Shown: positions 8,246-16,509 of the stretch, piece after piece
How positions within the stretch are numbered: position 1 is the first letter of the stretch
Layout of the letters: each line of letters starts with the position of its first letter
Origin: JBCCEJ01 sp039030335
GTDB lineage: Bacteria > Pseudomonadota > Gammaproteobacteria > HK1
DNA length: 52,846 bases
Assembly: GCA_039030335.1 (NCBI GenBank)
Contig: JBCCEJ010000039.1
Coordinates: 1 to 52,846, forward strand
Direction of reading: 5' to 3'
Program-made: the position numbers and the translations under genes
The notes under the pieces: model-generated
What the model was told of the DNA's origin: nothing
The model's input: only the letters and a program-made list of their open reading frames with translations
Database searches by the model: none

Positions 8246-10057
8246 TTAGTCGAGGAAGCTCCTCAGCTGTTCCGACCGGCTCGGGTGGCGCAGCTTCCGC
8301 AGTGCTTTTGCCTCGATCTGACGAATCCGTTCGCGCGTTACGTCGAACTGCTTGCCGACTTCCTCGAGCGTGTGGTCCGTATTCATCTCGATACCGAAGC
8401 GCATGCGCAGCACCTTGGCCTCGCGTGGTGTCAATCCCGCCAGGACGTTTTGCGTCGCTTCGCGCAAACCTTGTGCCGTCGCGGAGTCGCTCGGTGACTC
8501 GATCGTCATGTCTTCGATGAAATCGCCGAGATGCGAATCTTCGTCATCGCCGATGGGCGTCTCCATCGAGATTGGCTCTTTCGCGATCTTCAAGACCTTG
8601 CGGACCTTGTCTTCCGGCATCTCCATACGTTCGGCCAACTCATCCGGCATTGGCTCTCGGCCTTTCTCCTGGAGAATCTGACGCGAGATCCGGTTCAGCT
8701 TATTGATCGTTTCGATCATGTGAACCGGAATGCGGATGGTGCGAGCCTGGTCAGCGATCGACCGCGTTATGGCTTGTCGGATCCACCACGTCGCGTAAGT
8801 CGAGAACTTGTACCCACGACGATACTCGAACTTGTCGACCGCCTTCATCAGGCCGATGTTGCCTTCCTGGATGAGGTCGAGGAACTGTAGTCCGCGGTTG
8901 GTGTACTTCTTTGCGATCGAGATCACGAGGCGAAGGTTGGCTTCCACCATCTCCTTCTTGGCGCGGCGCGCCTTGGCCTCGCCGATCGACATGCGCCGGC
9001 TGATCTCCTTGATCTCGCCGATGTTGACGCGCGTGTCTTTCTCTATCTCGGCAAGCTTGCTCTGCAGCTTCGTAATGTCGTCTGCTTCACGTGCGAGCAC
9101 TTTCGCGTATTTCGTCGACTTGCCGGTGTGCGTTTTCAACCACTTCGGGTCGCACTCCGAATTGGGAAACGACTTGATGAACGTCGATCTCGGCATTCCT
9201 GCGTCGAGGCAGATCTGCATGACCTGACGCTCCGAAGTGCGCACCCGATAGACCGTCTCGCGAAGATGTGCAACGAGCACGTCGACGAGCTTCGGCGCGA
9301 GCTTGATCTCCATGATCTGGTCGACCAACTCAACACGCAGCTTTTTCGGCCGGGCCGCTTGCGGTCCGTTCCGGTTGGTCGACGTGACGAGCTTGCCGAA
9401 CGTCGACTTCATCGCTTTGAAGCGGGCGGCAGCCTCTTCCGGGTCCGGACCAGTATCGACGGCTTCCTCGTCGTCATCTGACGCAGCTGAAGGCGGCGGT
9501 GGGGTCGGTACTTCTTCTTCGATCGCATTCGGGTCGATGAAGTCGGTCAGCACGTCCTGCAGTTTGCCTTCGCCGGCCGCCACCCGTTCGTAGCGCTCCA
9601 TCAGCAGCTCTACGGCACTCGGCAGAGATGCCAGCGCTGACACCACCTCACGGAGGCCTTCCTCGATGCGTTTGGCAATGCGGATCTCGCCCTGCCGTGT
9701 CAGCAGGTCGACCGTACCCATCTCGCGCATGTACATGCGCACCGGGTCGGTAGTGCGGCCGAATTCGCTGTCGAGTGTTGCCAGCGCCGCGGCCGCTTCT
9801 TCAGCCGCGTCCTCGTCAGTGCTGACCGTAGCCTCCATGAGGCTCAGTTCATCGGCGTCGGGTGCTTCTTCGTGCACCGTGATGCCCATGTCATTGATCA
9901 TGCTGACGATGTCTTCGATCTGCTCCGGGTCGACAATGCCGTCGGGGAGGTGATCGTTGACTTCGCTATAGGTCAGATACCCCTGCTCTTTTCCCTTTGC
10001 AATCAGGAGTTTGAGCTGGGATTGTTGTTCGTTCAGATCAATCGAAGTTTGTGCCAC
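8246..10057 (-). CDS. rpoD: RNA polymerase primary sigma factor (sigma-70)
   Basis: 603 aa, close to the usual ~613. It directs RNA polymerase to housekeeping promoters. Region 1.1 is at the N-terminus (about 10-60) and an acidic stretch follows. Region 1.2 contains DPVRMYMREMG. Region 2 has NLRLVISIAKKYTNRGLQF and YATWWIRQAITRSIADQ, which melt and read the -10 element. Region 3 has IRIPVHMIETINKLNR. Region 4.2 ends with VTRERIRQIEAKALRKLRHP for -35 recognition. The start is GTG 10057. It is the last gene of the macromolecular synthesis operon, with its own likely promoter at 10089-10110 and a strong terminator after it. Confidence 0.98.
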   Translation of the reverse strand: MAQTSIDLNEQQSQLKLLIAKGKEQGYLTYSEVNDHLPDGIVDPEQIEDIVSMINDMGITVHEEAPDADELSLMEATVSTDEDAAEEAAAALATLDSEFGRTTDPVRMYMREMGTVDLLTRQGEIRIAKRIEEGLREVVSALASLPSAVELLMERYERVAAGEGKLQDVLTDFIDPNAIEEEVPTPPPPSAASDDDEEAVDTGPDPEEAAARFKAMKSTFGKLVTSTNRNGPQAARPKKLRVELVDQIMEIKLAPKLVDVLVAHLRETVYRVRTSERQVMQICLDAGMPRSTFIKSFPNSECDPKWLKTHTGKSTKYAKVLAREADDITKLQSKLAEIEKDTRVNIGEIKEISRRMSIGEAKARRAKKEMVEANLRLVISIAKKYTNRGLQFLDLIQEGNIGLMKAVDKFEYRRGYKFSTYATWWIRQAITRSIADQARTIRIPVHMIETINKLNRISRQILQEKGREPMPDELAERMEMPEDKVRKVLKIAKEPISMETPIGDDEDSHLGDFIEDMTIESPSDSATAQGLREATQNVLAGLTPREAKVLRMRFGIEMNTDHTLEEVGKQFDVTRERIRQIEAKALRKLRHPSRSEQLRSFLD

Positions 10058-10088
10058 GGCGTCTCAACGAAAGTTAAGCGATAACAAG

Positions 10089-10110
10089 CCAGTATAACAA
10101 ACGATACTGG
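10089..10110 (-). promoter_or_regulatory. Extended -10 promoter of rpoD inside a perfect inverted repeat
   Basis: CCAGTAT (10089-10095) and ATACTGG (10104-10110) form a 7-bp perfect inverted repeat with an 8-base spacer. On the minus strand the repeat contains TGTTATACT, an extended -10 element (-10 hexamer 10096-10091), while the -35 match (TTCAGG) is weak. Transcription would begin about 27 bases before the rpoD GTG. The repeat could be an operator or an RNA hairpin. Confidence 0.55.
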
Positions 10111-10168
10111 AGCCCCTGAACTCAAGGTCGTGACTTCAAGTTCTTGTATGGACCGCTGTGCAGCAGCC

Positions 10169-11914
10169 TCAGTTCTTATGACCAGCGAGGAGCGTCTTGA
10201 ACTCCTGTGCTTCCGCTGGGGTCAGAGTTGCGTCACGCGCCTTTTCAGTAAGCGCGCGAATGCGTTCCTCTGCTTTAAGGTTTAGCAGCTTTTTGAGCGC
10301 ATCGCCGAGTTCCGCATCCAGGCCGGTGTCGAGCAGCGGTGGTGTGCCTGCCGCCAGTTTCGCTATGTGCGGGCCGTGGGGGTGATCACGAAAGAGCTCA
10401 AGGACGCCTCCGGTGGTTAGGTCGGGGCGTTCGGCCAGGAGATCAAGTAGCTCGTTTAGCAACTCGGCCCCCGGCACCGTGAGCGCTCGTAGCGCCTCAC
10501 GCCCGGAGATATTGCCACCAAGATGCGGATAATGCACGAGCATTGTGATGACCGTGCGCATCAGCGAAGGTGAACGGCTCGACGCCGGCTCGTGGGCCGG
10601 CCGCGCAGGCGTTGGCTTGTTGCTGCCCCCGGCCTCGCCAGCACCGAGACGGTCGGCCGGCAGGCGCGTTTGCTCCGCGAGCCGTTGCCAGGCGAGTTCG
10701 CCGAACACCCCGGGCGGCAGCTTGTTCAGCAGCGGCCGTGCCCGCTCGGCGAGTTGCGATCGGCCTTCTATACGGTCTAGTTCCAGGCCGGCGGCGAGCT
10801 CGCCAAAGAGATAATCGGACAGCGGCGTCGCGGCATCCGCGGCCGCCGTGAACGCTTCTGGACCGCGGTTGCGCACCAGCGTATCTGGATCTTCCCCATC
10901 CGGCAGGAACATGAAGCCCACCTCGCGGCCGTCGCGCAGGTACGGCAGGCTGTTCTCCAGCGCACGCCAGGCCGCCTGCCGGCCCGCCCGGTCGCCGTCG
11001 AAGCAGAACAGGATGTGACTGGTCGCCTGAAACAGCCGTTCGACGTGCTCGCCGGTTGCAGCTGTACCAAGGCTCGCCACCGCCCAGGTAATACCGAACT
11101 GACTGAGTGCCACGACATCCATGTAGCCCTCGACCACCACGAGCCGCTGCAACTTCCGATTCGCTCTACGCGCCTGCCATAGCCCGTACAGTTCGCGCCC
11201 CTTGTGAAATACCGGTGTTTCCGGTGAGTTCAGGTACTTGGGTTGACCGTCGTCCAGAACGCGGCCCCCGAAGCCGATCACCTGTCCGCGGCGGCTGTGG
11301 ATCGGAAACATCACGCGCCCGCGAAATTTGTCCGCGTACTGTCCGGGTGTGCGTTCGACCGCGAGCCCGGCAGTGACGAGCAGGTTGCGCCGTTCGATGT
11401 CCTGACCGGCCAGTTCCTGAAGCAGCGCATCGCGTGCTGGCGGGGCGAAGCCGAGTTCGTAAGTGCCCGCGATCTGACCGCTCAGCCCGCGGCCTTTCAG
11501 ATAATCGACTGCCATGGATTTGCGCTGATGCTGCCGTAGCTGGTTGCGAAACCACCGATTGGCAGCATCCAGAACTTCATGGACCGCCGCGTAATCGGCA
11601 CGCGGCGCGCCCCCTTCACGGGGTACTTCCAGACCCAGTCTTTCGGCCAGATTTTCAACTGCCTCCGGAAAGTCCAGGCCCGCGTACTCCATCAGGAAAC
11701 CCACCGCAGACCCGTGGGCACCGCAGCCGAAGCAGTGGTAGAACTGCTTTTCCTGACTGACCGTGAAGGACGGGGACTTTTCCTGGTGGAACGGGCAGCA
11801 GGCCTTGAAATCCCGACCGCCTTTGGTGAGCTTAACGTAGCTGTCGATCACATCGACGATATCCGTGCGCGCGAGCACGTCGTCGATGAACTGTCTGGGG
11901 ATGCGGCCTGCCAC
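10169..11914 (-). CDS. dnaG: DNA primase
   Basis: 581 aa, normal length. DnaG makes the RNA primers for replication. The N-terminal CHC2 zinc-binding domain has Cys40, His43, Cys61 and Cys64 (CCPFHQEKSPSF and YHCFGCGAHG). The TOPRIM catalytic core has VVVEGYMDVVAL and LFCFDGDRAGRQAAW, which supply the acidic metal ligands. A Pro/Ser-rich linker leads to a C-terminal helicase-interaction domain. The start is GTG 11914, 20 bp after yqeY. The order rpsU-yqeY-dnaG-rpoD is the classical macromolecular synthesis operon, with yqeY added as in Pseudomonas. Confidence 0.98.
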   Translation of the reverse strand: MAGRIPRQFIDDVLARTDIVDVIDSYVKLTKGGRDFKACCPFHQEKSPSFTVSQEKQFYHCFGCGAHGSAVGFLMEYAGLDFPEAVENLAERLGLEVPREGGAPRADYAAVHEVLDAANRWFRNQLRQHQRKSMAVDYLKGRGLSGQIAGTYELGFAPPARDALLQELAGQDIERRNLLVTAGLAVERTPGQYADKFRGRVMFPIHSRRGQVIGFGGRVLDDGQPKYLNSPETPVFHKGRELYGLWQARRANRKLQRLVVVEGYMDVVALSQFGITWAVASLGTAATGEHVERLFQATSHILFCFDGDRAGRQAAWRALENSLPYLRDGREVGFMFLPDGEDPDTLVRNRGPEAFTAAADAATPLSDYLFGELAAGLELDRIEGRSQLAERARPLLNKLPPGVFGELAWQRLAEQTRLPADRLGAGEAGGSNKPTPARPAHEPASSRSPSLMRTVITMLVHYPHLGGNISGREALRALTVPGAELLNELLDLLAERPDLTTGGVLELFRDHPHGPHIAKLAAGTPPLLDTGLDAELGDALKKLLNLKAEERIRALTEKARDATLTPAEAQEFKTLLAGHKN

Positions 11915-11934
11915 GGAGCGCGAGGCCGGGAGTC

Positions 11935-12390
11935 TCAGCTCGCGTTGAGGCGTGTCTTGACCGTTGCGCTGAGCGCACCCATGTCGGCCCGCCCCTGCAC
12001 TTTGGGCCGCAGCCAGGCCATGACCTTGCCCATGTCTTTGATGCTGGCGGCACCGGTCTCAGAAATGGCGTCGCCGACGATGGTGTTGAGCTCGTCTGCC
12101 CCCAGAGCCTGGGGCATATAACCTTCTATGAGTTCGAGCTCAGCGCGTTCCTGATCGGCCAGATCGGCGCGGTTTGCAGCCGAGTACTGCTCGATGGAGT
12201 CTTTTCTCTGCTTGACGAGTTTCACGAGCACCTGCAGCGTCGCCTCGTCATCGAGTTCGATCCGCTCATCTACTTCGCGCTGCTTTAGCGCGGCCGTCAC
12301 CATGCGAAGCACCGCCAGGCGCGGCTTGTCCTTCGCGCGCATCGCGGTTTTGACGTCTTCCTGGATGCGTGACTTGAGCGTATCTGTCAC
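11935..12390 (-). CDS. yqeY: GatB/YqeY domain protein
   Basis: 151 aa from GTG 12390. It is a small helical protein with the tRNA-amidotransferase GatB C-terminal (YqeY) fold: LKSRIQEDVKTAMRAKDK at the N-terminus, then LRMVTAALKQREVDER, EGYMPQ and GKVMAWLRPKVQGRADMG. The molecular role is unproven; the related GatB tail contacts tRNA. Its place between rpsU and dnaG is typical of Pseudomonas-type gammaproteobacteria. A hairpin at 12427-12451 separates it from rpsU and probably lowers its expression relative to the ribosomal gene. Confidence 0.93.
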   Translation of the reverse strand: MTDTLKSRIQEDVKTAMRAKDKPRLAVLRMVTAALKQREVDERIELDDEATLQVLVKLVKQRKDSIEQYSAANRADLADQERAELELIEGYMPQALGADELNTIVGDAISETGAASIKDMGKVMAWLRPKVQGRADMGALSATVKTRLNAS

Positions 12391-12426
12391 TGGTTGGTGC
12401 CGGTCGTAAGGGCCCTGAAACTGTCA

Positions 12427-12451
12427 TCACACCGGCCGGGTGCCGGCGTGA
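12427..12451 (-). promoter_or_regulatory. Hairpin between rpsU and yqeY (processing or attenuation site)
   Basis: TCACACCGGC (12427-12436) and GCCGGCGTGA (12442-12451) pair along ten bases with one non-Watson-Crick position and a five-base loop. No T-run follows, so it is not a standard terminator. In E. coli, the equivalent rpsU-dnaG junction carries a terminator/processing signal that sets the ratio of S21 to primase. A similar role here is inference. Confidence 0.45.
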
Positions 12452-12459
12452 ACCTACGT

Positions 12460-12678
12460 TCAGAAGCGGCGTTGCTGCATGCGGGCCTGTTCGCGAGCCA
12501 GCTTCTTGAGGTGCCGTTTGACGGCGGCGGCGGCCTTACGTTTGCGCACCGAAGTGGGCTTTTCGTAAAATTCGCGGCGTCGAATTTCCGTGAGGATGCC
12601 GGCTTTTTCGCAGGAGCGCTTGAATCGGCGCATCGCGATGTCGAAGGATTCGTTCTCCTTCACTCGAACAGTGGGCAT
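12460..12678 (-). CDS. rpsU: 30S ribosomal protein S21
   Basis: 72 aa. ATG 12678 is preceded by GAGGAGAG, an excellent ribosome-binding site. S21 helps the 30S subunit pair with the Shine-Dalgarno sequence. The sequence MPTVRVKENESFDIAMRRFK, then CEKAGILTEIRRREFYEKPT and a lysine/arginine-rich tail, is diagnostic. The open frame extends upstream of this ATG, but that part has no similarity and no initiation signal. It is first gene of the macromolecular synthesis operon, under the promoter at 12719-12748. Confidence 0.97.
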   Translation of the reverse strand: MPTVRVKENESFDIAMRRFKRSCEKAGILTEIRRREFYEKPTSVRKRKAAAAVKRHLKKLAREQARMQQRRF

Positions 12679-13057
12679 ATCTCTCCTCGAGATTGCAGGT
12701 CGGTACGGGGGACCGGCGATCTTACGTATTGTTCTGCCGTTGTGTAAACACCCGTGTTTCCCGAACCAATGACCCGGGAGCGTTGAATCCGACGTCCTGG
12801 ACTCCCGTTGTGCAAGCATGGGACGCGTCCCGCACCGCATCGATGACGCGGCGCGTCCAGGCCCCTAATCTATATAACGCGTCACAAATGAATCGAACAG
12901 TTGGGGCCGGAACCGGACGTCTGCCGACGAGCGTCGCCGTTCCCGCGCCTTTAGCAACAGCCCGGTGCCCGTTTGACATCGGGCACACCAGGATACGGTC
13001 TGCTCCGCTCTGCAGCGACTTGTCGGGCCGACCCCGGGGCACAGCGGTCTCTCACTC
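12679..13057. other. 379-bp divergent intergenic region rpsU/tsaD
   Basis: This spacer holds the rpsU promoter. It also has a perfect 7-bp hairpin, GTGCCCG (12965-12971) with CGGGCAC (12980-12986) around TTTGACAT, about 70 bp before tsaD. An AT-rich patch, CTATATAAC, lies near 12870. I found no convincing tRNA, small ORF or tsaD promoter, and tsaD itself lacks a clear Shine-Dalgarno sequence. Confidence 0.5.
12719..12759 (-). promoter_or_regulatory. Sigma-70 promoter of the rpsU operon with overlapping inverted repeat
   Basis: On the minus strand, -35 TTTACA (12748-12743) and -10 TAAGAT (12724-12719) are separated by 18 bp and lie about 40 bp before the rpsU ATG. AAACACCCGTGTTT (12746-12759) is a perfect inverted repeat with a two-base centre that overlaps the -35 edge, so it could be an operator. 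Confidence 0.6.
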
Positions 13058-14092
13058 ATGATCGTTCTGGGTATTGAAAGCTCGTGTGATGAGACTGGCG
13101 TAGCGGTCTACGCGACGCACGGTGGTCTGCTTTCGCACGCGGTCCATAGCCAGGTCGATCTGCATTCGATATACGGTGGAGTGGTGCCCGAGATCGCGTC
13201 GCGCGACCACGTTCGGCGGATCGTCCCGCTGGTCGACGGGGTTTTGCGCGAAGCCGGCGTTCAGCGCCGCGACCTCGGCGCCGTGGCGCATACCAGCGGC
13301 CCGGGGCTGGTGGGAGCGCTACTGGTCGGCAGCGCGTTCGCAACGTCGCTCGCCTATGGGCTTGGCGTCCCGTCGATCCCGGTACATCACCTCGAAGGTC
13401 ACCTGCTCGCACCGATGCTCGAAAGCAGCCCGCCCGAGTTTCCGTTCGTGGCGCTACTGGTCTCCGGTGGCCACACGATGCTGGTCGAAGTGCGCGGCGT
13501 GGGCCAGTACGCAATCCTCGGTCAATCGCTCGATGATGCTGCCGGGGAGGCGTTCGACAAAACCGCCAAACTGCTCGGGCTCGGCTACCCGGGCGGCCCG
13601 GCGCTGGCGCGCCTGGCGGAGGAGGGTGAGTCTGGCCGTTATCGTTTCCCGCGCCCGATGACCGACCGTCCGGGGCTCGATTTCAGCTTCTCGGGTTTGA
13701 AGACCTTCGCCCTCAACACGATCAACGCCGAGCCCGAAACAGCGCGCGCCGACATCGCCCGGGCATTTGAGGATGCCGTGGTCGAGACCATGGTCATAAA
13801 ATGCCGGCGGGCATTGAGTCAGACAGCCATTCCGCGTCTCATCGTCTCGGGCGGCGTCGGTGCAAACCGTCGACTGCGCGCGGCGTTGAAGGCGCTCGGC
13901 GAGCGCGAGGGTGCCGAGGTGCACTACCCGGCATTCGAGTTCTGCACCGATAACGGCGCAATGATCGCCTATGCTGGCTGGCGACGAGCGAGTGACGGCA
14001 TCGTCGGACCCGCCTCGTTCGCGACGCGTGCGCGCTGGCCGATCGGTCTGCTGGCGCCGCCGGCACCCGCATCGGACAGGTTGCGCAGCTAG
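13058..14092 (+). CDS. tsaD: tRNA N6-threonylcarbamoyltransferase subunit TsaD
   Basis: 344 aa, usual length. TsaD transfers the threonylcarbamoyl group to A37 of ANN-decoding tRNAs, working with TsaB and TsaE. It has the ASKHA fold with VLGIESSCDETGVAVY (3-18), the metal-binding VHHLEGHL (His111 and His115, same numbering as E. coli), a GGHTMLVEV strand, and a C-terminal VSGGVGANRRLR and FCTDNGAMIAYAG. It is divergent from rpsU, as is usual in gammaproteobacteria. The 3' end overlaps the convergent plsY stop by four bases. The start is ATG 13058 without an obvious ribosome-binding site. Confidence 0.97.
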   Translation: MIVLGIESSCDETGVAVYATHGGLLSHAVHSQVDLHSIYGGVVPEIASRDHVRRIVPLVDGVLREAGVQRRDLGAVAHTSGPGLVGALLVGSAFATSLAYGLGVPSIPVHHLEGHLLAPMLESSPPEFPFVALLVSGGHTMLVEVRGVGQYAILGQSLDDAAGEAFDKTAKLLGLGYPGGPALARLAEEGESGRYRFPRPMTDRPGLDFSFSGLKTFALNTINAEPETARADIARAFEDAVVETMVIKCRRALSQTAIPRLIVSGGVGANRRLRAALKALGEREGAEVHYPAFEFCTDNGAMIAYAGWRRASDGIVGPASFATRARWPIGLLAPPAPASDRLRS

Positions 14093-14730
14093 TCGCCGCC
14101 AGCCTCGGCCGGGGCGTGTTCCACAGCCTTTTTGCCGATGCGCGGCTCGGTCCCCGCGAGCAGCCTGCTGATATTGGCCTTGTGCCGGTAGACGATCAGC
14201 AGCGTGAGCAAACCGCCGCCGCCGGTCAGCCACAGGTCGTTGGTGGTCATCCACAGAATGCCTGGCAGTGCGATCGAGGCAACCAGGGCGGCCAATGACG
14301 ACAACCGCGACAGCGCGGCGACGCCGAGCCATATGCCTGCCATCGCGGCGACGGCGAACCACGAGTATCCGGCGACCACCCCGAATGCCGTCGCGAGCCC
14401 TTTGCCGCCACGAAAACCGAAGAATATCGGAAACAGATGGCCCAGGAGCGCAGCCACGCCAACCGCGGCTATAACCGCTACTTCCAGTCCCGCGAGACGT
14501 GCCAAGAGGACCGGCAGCAGGCCTTTGAGGATGTCGCCGACAAGCGTGATGGCGGCAGCCTTCTTACCGCCGAGTCGTAGAACGTTGGTAGCGCCCGGAT
14601 TGCCCGAACCATCGGTTCGTGGGTCGGGTAGCCCCAACAGGCGGCAGACGATGATCGCCGATGCGATGGAGCCGACCAGATAAGCGATGAGGACGGCCGA
14701 AGTCGAAATTCCGGCGCTGAGAAGCGACAT
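14089..14730 (-). CDS. plsY: Glycerol-3-phosphate acyltransferase PlsY
   Basis: About 213 aa and five or more membrane helices. PlsY acylates glycerol-3-phosphate with acyl-phosphate at the inner membrane to start phospholipid synthesis. Family motifs are GSGNPGATNVLR (52-63 counting from the upstream in-frame TTG at 14763), GHLFPIFFGFRGGKGLAT and YRHKANISRLLAGTE. I chose ATG 14730 because it places a short head before the first helix. The TTG at 14763 is open but has no ribosome-binding site. It sits between tsaD and folB as in Pseudomonas. Confidence 0.95.
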   Translation of the reverse strand: MSLLSAGISTSAVLIAYLVGSIASAIIVCRLLGLPDPRTDGSGNPGATNVLRLGGKKAAAITLVGDILKGLLPVLLARLAGLEVAVIAAVGVAALLGHLFPIFFGFRGGKGLATAFGVVAGYSWFAVAAMAGIWLGVAALSRLSSLAALVASIALPGILWMTTNDLWLTGGGGLLTLLIVYRHKANISRLLAGTEPRIGKKAVEHAPAEAGGD

Positions 14731-15023
14731 GCCCGTGTCCGGCGTAAACCAGCCTGCCTGCATTGGACGTGGTCATGCCCGCCGGGTCAATGGCCACACA
14801 GGCTTCGAGCGACACGCGTCGTGCCGGGCCGCTCCCGCGCACCGGCGCTGGCGACGGTCGCGCAGGGATTGACCGGTCAGGCGACACACTCGACGTCGTC
14901 TGCGCCGGATTCGTGCTGCCGACGCCCGCTGACCTTGGCGTTGGCAGGGCGGCCAGATACCATCCGCCGCTTGAAACCGGCCGCGGTGCACCCGGCTTGC
15001 GAAATACTCATGAGGGCAGTGTT

Positions 15024-15386
15024 CTGGCCAGGGATATCGTCTACCTGCGCGACCTGAAGATCCCAGTTGTTATCGGCATCTATGAATGGGAACGGCGGGT
15101 TCGGCAGACCGTGCATCTGGATATTGAACTCGCGGCCGACATCAGCCGGGCAGCGGCTACGGAAGACATCGCCGACACGCTGAACTACAAAGCCGTCTCG
15201 AAACGCCTCATCGCGTTCGTCGCCGAGAGCCGGTTTCAACTGGTAGAAACCCTTGCGGAGCGAATCTGCGAACTCGTAATGACCGAGTTCGATGTGCCGT
15301 GGGTACGTCTCACGCTGAATAAGAAAGGCGCCATACGCGGCGCCACCGACGTCGGCGTGATCATCGAGCGAGGTGCGCGCAACTGA
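15024..15386 (+). CDS. folB: Dihydroneopterin aldolase, probable CTG start
   Basis: 120 aa if initiated at CTG 15024, matching the usual ~120. FolB splits dihydroneopterin to 6-hydroxymethyl-dihydropterin and glycolaldehyde in folate synthesis. Diagnostic text is DIVYLRDLKIPVVIGIYEWE, LNYKAVSKRLIAFVAESRF and QLVETLAERI. There is no ATG or GTG in frame near the expected start. CTG 15024 has TGAGGG (15011-15016) seven bases upstream. The only closer conventional alternative is TTG 14997, with no Shine-Dalgarno sequence; upstream starts would add 30-87 unmatched residues. The stop overlaps the folK ATG (TGATG), implying translational coupling. Confidence 0.9.
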   Translation: MARDIVYLRDLKIPVVIGIYEWERRVRQTVHLDIELAADISRAAATEDIADTLNYKAVSKRLIAFVAESRFQLVETLAERICELVMTEFDVPWVRLTLNKKGAIRGATDVGVIIERGARN

Positions 15387-15919
15387 TGGCGATTGTGTAT
15401 GTAAGCGTTGGTTCGAATCTCGACCGCGAACATTCGATTCACGGGGGCATGCGGCAACTGAATGCGCGCTTCGGTGCGTTGGTGGTTTCCCCGGTTTACG
15501 AGAGCGCCGCGCACGGCTTCAGCGGCCCGGCGTTTTTGAATCTGGTGGTCGGCTTCGATACGGCACTCGGGGTAGGCGCTGTCGATGCCGCACTGGACGA
15601 AGTCGAGCGGGACTGCGGAAGGTCACAAGCTTCGCGTGGTTTCAACTCGCGTACGCTGGACCTGGACCTGCTACTCCATGGCGATCTGGTGGGCAATGTC
15701 GACGGCGTGGAACTGCCGCGCGACGAGATCGACCGGTACGCCTTCGTCTTGAGGCCGCTCGCCGACGTCGCCGGTAACCAGTTGCACCCGGTGCGCTTCG
15801 CCCGGTATGCGGACTTATGGGACGCGTTTGACCAGAGCGCCCAGCCGTTGATCGAATTCCCGATGGATCTCGAAATCTACCGGCATCCAGTCGCTATGGC
15901 GGCGCGTGCAGGCCAGTGA
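15386..15919 (+). CDS. folK: 2-amino-4-hydroxy-6-hydroxymethyldihydropteridine pyrophosphokinase
   Basis: 177 aa. HPPK transfers pyrophosphate from ATP to hydroxymethyl-dihydropterin, the step after FolB. Motifs are VYVSVGSNLDRE at the N-terminus, the pterin-loop phenylalanine region around AHGFSGPAFLNLVV, and SRTLDLDLLLHGD, whose aspartates bind two magnesium ions. ATG 15386 overlaps the folB TGA, and the folK TGA overlaps the next GTG, so folB-folK-Nudix is a tight operon. Confidence 0.95.
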   Translation: MAIVYVSVGSNLDREHSIHGGMRQLNARFGALVVSPVYESAAHGFSGPAFLNLVVGFDTALGVGAVDAALDEVERDCGRSQASRGFNSRTLDLDLLLHGDLVGNVDGVELPRDEIDRYAFVLRPLADVAGNQLHPVRFARYADLWDAFDQSAQPLIEFPMDLEIYRHPVAMAARAGQ

Positions 15920-16500
15920 ATTTCTGCAGCCAATGCGGCTCCGGGTCCATCGGGTTACAGGTGCCCGTTGGCGACAACCGGGAGCGCTACGTTTGCACCG
16001 ATTGTAGTGAAATCTTCTATCACAACCCGAAGATGGTCGTCGGCTGTCTGATCGAGCACGGCACGCAGGTATTGCTGTGCAAGCGTGCTATCGAGCCGCG
16101 CGTCGGGTTGTGGACCTTGCCGGCGGGTTTCATGGAAAACGCAGAGACCGCCGCTGAGGGTGCGCAACGCGAAGCGCATGAAGAAGCGCTGGCCAAGACC
16201 GATGTATTCGGGCTTTATGCGCAGTTCAGCATCGCGCACATCGACCAGGTGTACCTCATCTATCGGGCACGTCTCACCAGCGCTGAAACGATCGGCGCCG
16301 GCGAGGAGAGTCTGGCGGTCGGATTGTTCGAAGAGCACCAGATCCCGTGGGAGGAACTGGCGTTCCCGGTCATGCGCAAAACGCTGGAGCTCTACTACGA
16401 GGACCGTCGCGACGGACGCTTCCGTGCCCACTCCGGTGACATCGTCGTCAACCCGGAAGACCGCGCGCGCCCGGTGATCAACATGATCTCGACGGACTGA
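15916..16500 (+). CDS. Zinc-ribbon Nudix hydrolase in the folate operon
   Basis: 194 aa from GTG 15916, coupled to folK by a GTGA overlap. An N-terminal zinc ribbon (Cys4, Cys7, Cys27, Cys30) precedes the Nudix fold. The Nudix box starts at GFMENAE (71-77) and continues AQREAHEEA (83-91). All catalytic glutamates are present, but the late glycine of the consensus is replaced. Nudix enzymes hydrolyse nucleoside diphosphates linked to another group. This subfamily resembles NudC-like proteins with unassigned substrate. Its place after folB-folK makes dihydroneopterin triphosphate, the pathway's unassigned dephosphorylation step in many bacteria, a reasonable candidate. That link is inference. 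Confidence 0.88.
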   Translation: MNFCSQCGSGSIGLQVPVGDNRERYVCTDCSEIFYHNPKMVVGCLIEHGTQVLLCKRAIEPRVGLWTLPAGFMENAETAAEGAQREAHEEALAKTDVFGLYAQFSIAHIDQVYLIYRARLTSAETIGAGEESLAVGLFEEHQIPWEELAFPVMRKTLELYYEDRRDGRFRAHSGDIVVNPEDRARPVINMISTD

Positions 16501-16509
16501 GCAGCGCGT

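Noticed and set aside
13454..14362. 302-codon minus-strand frame across tsaD and plsY
   Set aside because: Arginine-rich, low-similarity translation antisense to tsaD; tsaD's motifs are all intact.
15405..15425. tRNA-like T-arm sequence GGTTCGAATCTC
   Set aside because: It is inside folK coding for GSNLD, with no acceptor or anticodon stems around it.
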